Origin: Beroe ovata
Taxonomy: Eukaryota; Ctenophora; Nuda; Beroida; Beroidae
Direction: 5' to 3'
DNA length: 23,969 nt
Assembly (NCBI GenBank): GCA_946803715.1
Contig: CAMPET010000147.1
Coordinates: 152,815-176,783 of the forward strand
Positions within the stretch are counted from its first letter, which is position 1, and every line of letters starts with the position of its first letter. The position numbers and the translations under genes are program-made. Under the pieces are notes generated by a model that did no database searches, was not told the origin of the DNA, and worked only from the letters and a program-made list of their open reading frames with translations. Positions 20,601 through 23,969 of the stretch are shown one piece after another.

Positions 20601-23600
20601 ACATCATGCCATCCGACGCTATAATTACCTTATTAACTGACTGAAACAGCAAAACGGAGGAAATCATTTGGGTATACGCACAAAAACGCACACAAAACGC
20701 ATAATGGTACTGCAGGAATCTGACATATACCTATGCTATTTCTGCTACGTGTAACAGGTCGTATTATTTATGTGGTCAAGAGTGTACATTGAAGTATGCG
20801 ACAATTGCGTTCTCTGGATATAGTTAGAGCCGAATATTTGCGTACTTTGTGCACTGTTTGTCTGCTTGATTTGTACATCAAGTTGTAGTCAGAAATTCGA
20901 TTTAAAACGTGTGAATCTATGTATCGTGTGAAACACGTTTATCGGTGGACAACACTAAGTGGTAAGCGGTTACCATGGTAACAGTGGTCGTCAGAGGAGA
21001 TCAGTCCAGGTTCAGAGGCTACAATCTCTCTTTAATTGGTCGCTTAAACCGAGGATTTGGAATATAAACGATCTCAGGGGAAATATAATGGAGAAAAGTC
21101 GAAACTTATCGAAACAAGTCCAAAGTTAACGAGAAACAAAGAACAGGGGGCTTGTAAGAACTGATATAACTGAGTGTGTTGGGGTCAAGTTTCACCAATA
21201 TACAAGTTTGATTATATGGCGCATGACGTAGCTGCGATAATCTGATAAACATGATCTCATTGTGCTACGTGACGTCACACTAGGAACTTCCTGGTGATAA
21301 GTGTTATCAGATGATTGCCAAATCTGGGAACACTGTAACGATTACAGAGGTTGTCTTGATGTGACCACGCGTGTGGACGTGTGGTTGTCTTGGACACCAC
21401 TTTGTTACCATACAACTCCACGCGGTCACCTCGGCAATTCCTATGCGTCACGTACGGGATACAGTCCGCACTCCGCACAAACAACAATACCTAACCTAGT
21501 TATTGTGCAACGATTTGCACACACCGGGTTTCCACGAATCAGTACACATAATATCCATGATATGCATTCACATACTATCATACGAGTTGTAATCCTGCCG
21601 TTATCGGCGTCAATAGGTACCACCACGAATATTGTCTTCATAATGCAGCTGTAGAAGCGTCAAGCGTGATGTTTGTCCTTGGTCGAATTATTGGCACTTA
21701 TTAATGCGACACGAGAGCAGTGATCGTCTGAAAGAATGATCAGATGAAAGATGTGATTACTTGATATATCGGCAATCGGCATATGCCAGAATGATCGTCT
21801 GAAAGTGATCGTCTGAAAGAATGATCAGATGAAAGATGTGATTACTTGATATATCGGCATTCGGCATATGCCAGAATGTTCTGATCGTAGAATGGTTATG
21901 TTTTCGGATGCAGTCGTGGAAAAAAATCTATTATAAGCGAAGCAAGATAAATGGCAGTGGAATTCAGCTGTTCGCTGCTTTATATCCTAATCCTATGATC
22001 ACAAAAACACACACAGAAACAATCTCATATCTCAGAATGTTGTTGGAGTGGTAACAGGATCGGATCACATCATCCTCACGTCTCTCTCTGACAACACTGT
22101 CACCCTCGTGCAACTTTCCAACGGATACGAACACCACAGTTATGAATTGGGGGATATGGCAGAGGGGCGGGGTAGTGTGGTCTCCGTAAATATCCTGCCT
22201 TCGTCTCATCCGTGCAGTTTGGGTGAGTGCCAATTTGATTTGTTGATTTGAAGTTAATTGTTTGATAATTACAATTTGTTGCTCGGTTGCTATAGCAACA
22301 ATACCAGATATTACCATAGCAACAATCATCTCACGTAGTGACATCAGTGAAAGTACCTGGGCTGCTGATGACATGGGAAGATGGCAGTATTACAGTGGCG
22401 GGAAGTACCGATAAGTGTGGCTGGATCAGGGAAGAGAGCCTCGCTTCTGGTGAGAGTTGAGCGATTTGCGATCATCCAGAATCAGCTATTTTGCGTTTCT
22501 GTCCGAGTTATTTTTCATCTAGATTCTCAACATCGGCAATGTTCATGATTTGTATCCCACTGACTGATCGAATTCCCGCTGACTCTATGACGTCACTCAG
22601 TGGTGTCTGCTACTATGCTGGACCTCCCTGCCAGTTCTGTTACTCCACTCAGTCTCAAGACTCAGTCAAACCCTCTCGCAATGTGGACAGATAGGATACT
22701 CAACCAACTCATGGACTTGCAGGTGGGTGATTTGTTAAGTTCACACTGAGATTTTTCATCATGAATTAGTTTTTGGAATTTCATAATTTTGGAACTTTGC
22801 CAAATCGCTACGCTATTTATATCCTAGAAACTGATCAACATCTACTTCGGATCGGCGGTTAGTGAGATTTCTCCCGAAATGGAGCGTGACTCATTCAATC
22901 TGAACAAGCTGATCTTTGTTATGACGTCATCGGGGAAAGCGCACGTGCTACACTCCAACAACGGTCGCATTATTTGGAGCAGGTGAGTACTGCAGTGGTG
23001 TCGCTACTTGCTCTCCCAGAAGTAAAAGTATGGTGAAAACTCGAGAAGCTCTGATTGTAGCCCTGCTTCTATAGTTGAAGATTATTTGCAATATCTCACA
23101 ATAACATCCTCTACTTTTACTTGATAATCTTATTTTTTCTTATTCATATGTTTCATCCTCCGATCTTCTGCCCATCACCTCTCATCTCCCCCTTTCATCA
23201 TCACTCATCATCACTCATCATCACTCATCATTCCTCATCATCACCCATCATTCCTCATCATCACTCATCATCGTTCATCATCTTACTATCCCCAGGTATC
23301 TAAAGTTCATGTCACCGCTCGCCGATGGGAAGTACCAAGTTCATCTCCTCCGGTCCTCCTCCCACTACCCACTCCCAGCTCTGGTTGCTGTTATGGGAGC
23401 ATCGCACGTGAGTCCACACCACCCTCAATGTGGAAATGAGGACGAGGGTTGATTCTCATTTATTTGATGATGAGAATACGGTAAACTGGTAAAGAATTTA
23501 TCGCTGTATAATTGAAAGATTGAAGATTTCAACTTTTGCTATTTCAGAATGGTGAAAACTCGGAGCTGGCAGTTTTGAACCCGATGGATGGGAGCATTCA

Positions 23601-23703
23601 CTACCGTTCTCGGTTACCAAACAAGTTGGCTCAGGTCCAACTAACGTCAGTTGAGAATAACGAGTTTGTGAAAGTGCTGCTCATCCTAACTCAGGACAAC
23701 AAG
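14687..23703 (+). CDS. EMC1: ER membrane protein complex subunit 1, 5' twelve exons
   Basis: Exons: 14687-14775, 14891-15120, 15304-15439, 15622-15780, 16055-16158, 16273-16400, 22036-22222, 22339-22449, 22601-22722, 22828-22982, 23296-23407, 23548-23703. They total 1689 nt, exactly 563 codons, all in phase. EMC1 is the large lumenal subunit of the EMC, which inserts tail-anchored and multipass proteins into the ER membrane. The protein begins with a signal peptide (MRASLILVILVSLIALSTS) and then the family hallmark YEDQVGLYDW. The PQQ-like beta-propeller follows: ILAALCPKTGSIQWKY and VVTLHETGHFRHWDIETG. Later landmarks are WIREESLAS, a DRILNQLMD helix, SFNLNKLIFVMTSSGKAHVL and NGRIIWSRYLKF, each matching the order in animal EMC1. 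The C-terminal EMC1 domain and membrane helix lie past the right edge. Intron 6 (5.6 kb) holds another gene on the opposite strand. The exon 8 acceptor (cacgtag) has a weak pyrimidine tract and was chosen because it alone keeps phase. Confidence 0.95.
15461..15514. repeat. 27-bp tandem duplication in EMC1 intron 3
   Basis: Two adjacent copies of agtggtgtcaatgcaagata plus seven bases, differing only at their ends. Confidence 0.9.
16680..19646 (-). CDS. SRCR/Cys-rich single-pass receptor nested in EMC1 intron 6
   Basis: Nine exons: 19506-19646, 19033-19142, 18634-18827, 18383-18528, 17934-18131, 17629-17792, 17384-17506, 17144-17267, 16680-17073. With one surplus base in exon 3 discounted, they sum to 531 codons including the stop. 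Exon 1 has a signal peptide (MKLVTVSLLSLLLTHVVTG) and starts an SRCR domain (about 20-150: VVCDDQFDSIAASVICREMG, then FNACSYVMFNDC, closing VFLECA). Residues about 150-362 are tandem Cys-rich units of the form CxxCPxNxYS...CxCxxGxxW, as in CTCGPGKQWKNSTCEACPEN, resembling TNFR/ephrin-receptor-like (GCC2/GCC3) repeats. A helix at about 378-399 (VTAIILGVVLFVFCVLAILI) crosses the membrane. The 130-residue tail is acidic with nine tyrosines, including YSVI, YQEL, YQEV and a terminal YDNI. SRCR receptors bind polyanions, microbes or proteins; the ligand here is unknown. An apparent frameshift lies at 18708-18712, and an N at 18816 falls in the same exon. I know no named orthologue. Confidence 0.85.
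18182..18269. repeat. Imperfect TATAGTGTA repeat in intron 4 of the nested gene
   Basis: A run of tgtatag, tatactg and agaagtg words repeated with variation, lying between two Cys-rich exons of the nested receptor. It makes a false open frame on the minus strand. Confidence 0.8.
18896..18980. repeat. Imperfect tandem repeat of about 21 bp
   Basis: About four copies of attattaggggttatcatag with small changes, in intron 2 of the nested receptor gene. Confidence 0.85.
19161..19238. repeat. CACA/CAGA microsatellite
   Basis: Interrupted ACACAC and ACAGAC units, immediately upstream of the SRCR exon 2 acceptor on the minus strand, in the long first intron of the nested gene. Confidence 0.9.
19756..19765 (+). 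promoter_or_regulatory. Perfect NF-kB consensus upstream of the nested SRCR receptor
   Basis: Plus-strand ggggtttccc fits the kB consensus GGGRNWYYCC at every position, inside the longer near-palindrome 19754-19767. It lies about 110 bp upstream of the receptor's ATG (19646, minus strand), a normal promoter distance. Function is inferred from position and consensus only. Confidence 0.5.
19772..19777. promoter_or_regulatory. CACGTG E-box beside the kB site
   Basis: A palindromic CACGTG within gtcacgtgtc, 126-131 bp upstream of the nested receptor's start codon. It is a bHLH (USF/MITF/TFE-type) core site. Confidence 0.35.
19780..20968. other. Non-coding part of EMC1 intron 6, upstream of the nested gene
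   Basis: No exon, repeat array or RNA gene recognised. This is the likely 5' flank of the nested receptor. Confidence 0.5.
20969..20982. promoter_or_regulatory. RFX X-box-like perfect palindrome
   Basis: gttaccatggtaac is a perfect 14-bp dyad matching the RFX-factor X-box (GTNRCC...RGYAAC type). It lies about 1.3 kb upstream of the nested receptor's ATG within EMC1 intron 6. Confidence 0.5.
20983..21720. other. Non-coding part of EMC1 intron 6
   Basis: Open frames on both strands around 21275-21654 show no family motif. A full CRE palindrome tgacgtca occurs at 21270-21277. The words gtgaccacgcg (21360-21370) and cgcggtcac (21421-21429) are short inverted repeats. Confidence 0.45.
21721..21877. 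repeat. 85-bp tandem duplication
   Basis: Two head-to-tail copies starting tgatcgtctgaaagaatgat, at 21721 and 21806. They are nearly identical over about 71 bp, with one A/T difference (cggcaatcgg versus cggcattcgg). Each copy contains the inner palindrome-like gatatatcggc and catatgcc words. Confidence 0.92.
22286..22324. promoter_or_regulatory. Paired X-box-like sites in EMC1 intron 7
   Basis: gttgctatagcaac (22286-22299) is a perfect 14-bp dyad of X-box form. attaccatagcaac (22311-22324) matches an X-box except at its first base. Their starts are 25 bp apart, just before EMC1 exon 8. Confidence 0.4.
23194..23283. repeat. (TCATCAC)n-type pyrimidine-rich repeat in EMC1 intron 10
   Basis: Repeated catcatcactcatcattcc units, ending close to the exon 11 acceptor, where they extend the polypyrimidine tract. 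Confidence 0.9.
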
Positions 23704-23882
23704 GTACAGGGATGATAACAGTTTCCGTATATTATCATCCGTGTTTGTGATAGCGGATTTTACCGATAACAACTTCTTATCGCTAAGAGTAAGGGGGACT
23801 CTTATGAAGGGGACTCATAATCATGAGGGGACTTAATGACTTATTAAGAAGTCCAGTATTGGAACTAGGACTTACTCAACGC

Positions 23883-23969
23883 TAGTCGATCGGTGATAGG
23901 TTCTGTCTAGAACATCGCTAATTCTGCACGGCAGTTGCTGATATCGGCAGTGATCAAACCCCGCCCCCC
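23883..23969 (+). mobile_element. Partial TIR element, copy E, at the window edge
   Basis: tagtcgatcggtgatagg followed by ttctgtctagaa aligns with the left end of copies B and C (ttgtcgatcgatgatag, then acctgtcgagaa). The right part is diverged or cut by the end of the window. Confidence 0.5.

Noticed and set aside
21301-21654. 117-codon plus-strand frame in EMC1 intron 6
   Set aside because: No motif, no splice support, and the opposite strand is equally open; probably chance in GC-richer DNA.
21721-21877. Direct repeats considered as a CRISPR-like array
   Set aside because: Only two copies, no spacers of regular length, and a eukaryotic context.
21270-22929. Three full CRE palindromes (tgacgtca at 21270, 22588 and 22922)
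   Set aside because: One is in coding sequence and one overlaps a splice acceptor; none is near a start site, so a regulatory role is not supported.

Overview
The window is metazoan nuclear DNA. Genes are split by short GT-AG introns, mostly about 100-420 bp. It contains an SLC6 transporter, an LDLa-bearing seven-transmembrane receptor, an EMC1 orthologue, an SRCR membrane receptor, a non-LTR reverse transcriptase, small inverted-repeat elements and many microsatellites. The diverged EMC1 and the SRCR/Cys-rich receptor nested in an intron suggest a non-bilaterian animal, possibly a sponge. That placement is an inference with modest confidence. A few N bases and one apparent single-base indel point to a draft assembly.

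Layout. Positions 1-175 are purine-rich low-complexity DNA. Positions 586-1860 (minus strand) hold the first four coding exons of an SLC6 sodium-dependent transporter, whose gene runs off the left edge. From about 1.9 to 7.2 kb I see mostly non-coding DNA: microsatellites, a degenerate reverse-transcriptase fragment (4284-4409) and one or two unproven candidate exons. Positions 7.2-8.4 kb form a nest of small non-autonomous elements: four copies of one terminal-inverted-repeat family, three with direct repeats fitting a 9-bp target-site duplication, plus a separate hairpin element. Positions 8832-9806 (minus) are the 3' half of a non-LTR retrotransposon ORF. Positions 10537-13875 (minus) encode a two-exon, about 1078-residue LDLa-repeat GPCR of the relaxin-receptor/GRL101 type with a TATA box in front. 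A decayed copy of its C-terminal tail lies at 14417-14640.

From 14687 to the right edge runs EMC1 on the plus strand. Twelve exons (563 codons, about 57% of the roughly 990-residue family length) join in consistent phase. Its sixth intron (16401-22035) is unusually long and contains a complete gene on the opposite strand: nine exons, 16680-19646. I reconstruct this as a 530-residue single-pass receptor: signal peptide, one SRCR domain, a tandem Cys-rich (TNFR/ephrin-receptor-like, GCC2/GCC3-like) stalk, one membrane helix, and a 130-residue tyrosine-rich tail. A perfect NF-kB consensus and a CACGTG E-box lie about 110-130 bp upstream of its start codon.

The genes do not form a common pathway. 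EMC1 belongs to the ER insertase that inserts multipass membrane proteins such as the neighbouring transporter and GPCR, but the adjacency is probably incidental. The most interesting items are the nested SRCR receptor with its kB site, the GPCR with its very long second extracellular loop, the short inverted-repeat element family, and three RFX X-box-like palindromes.
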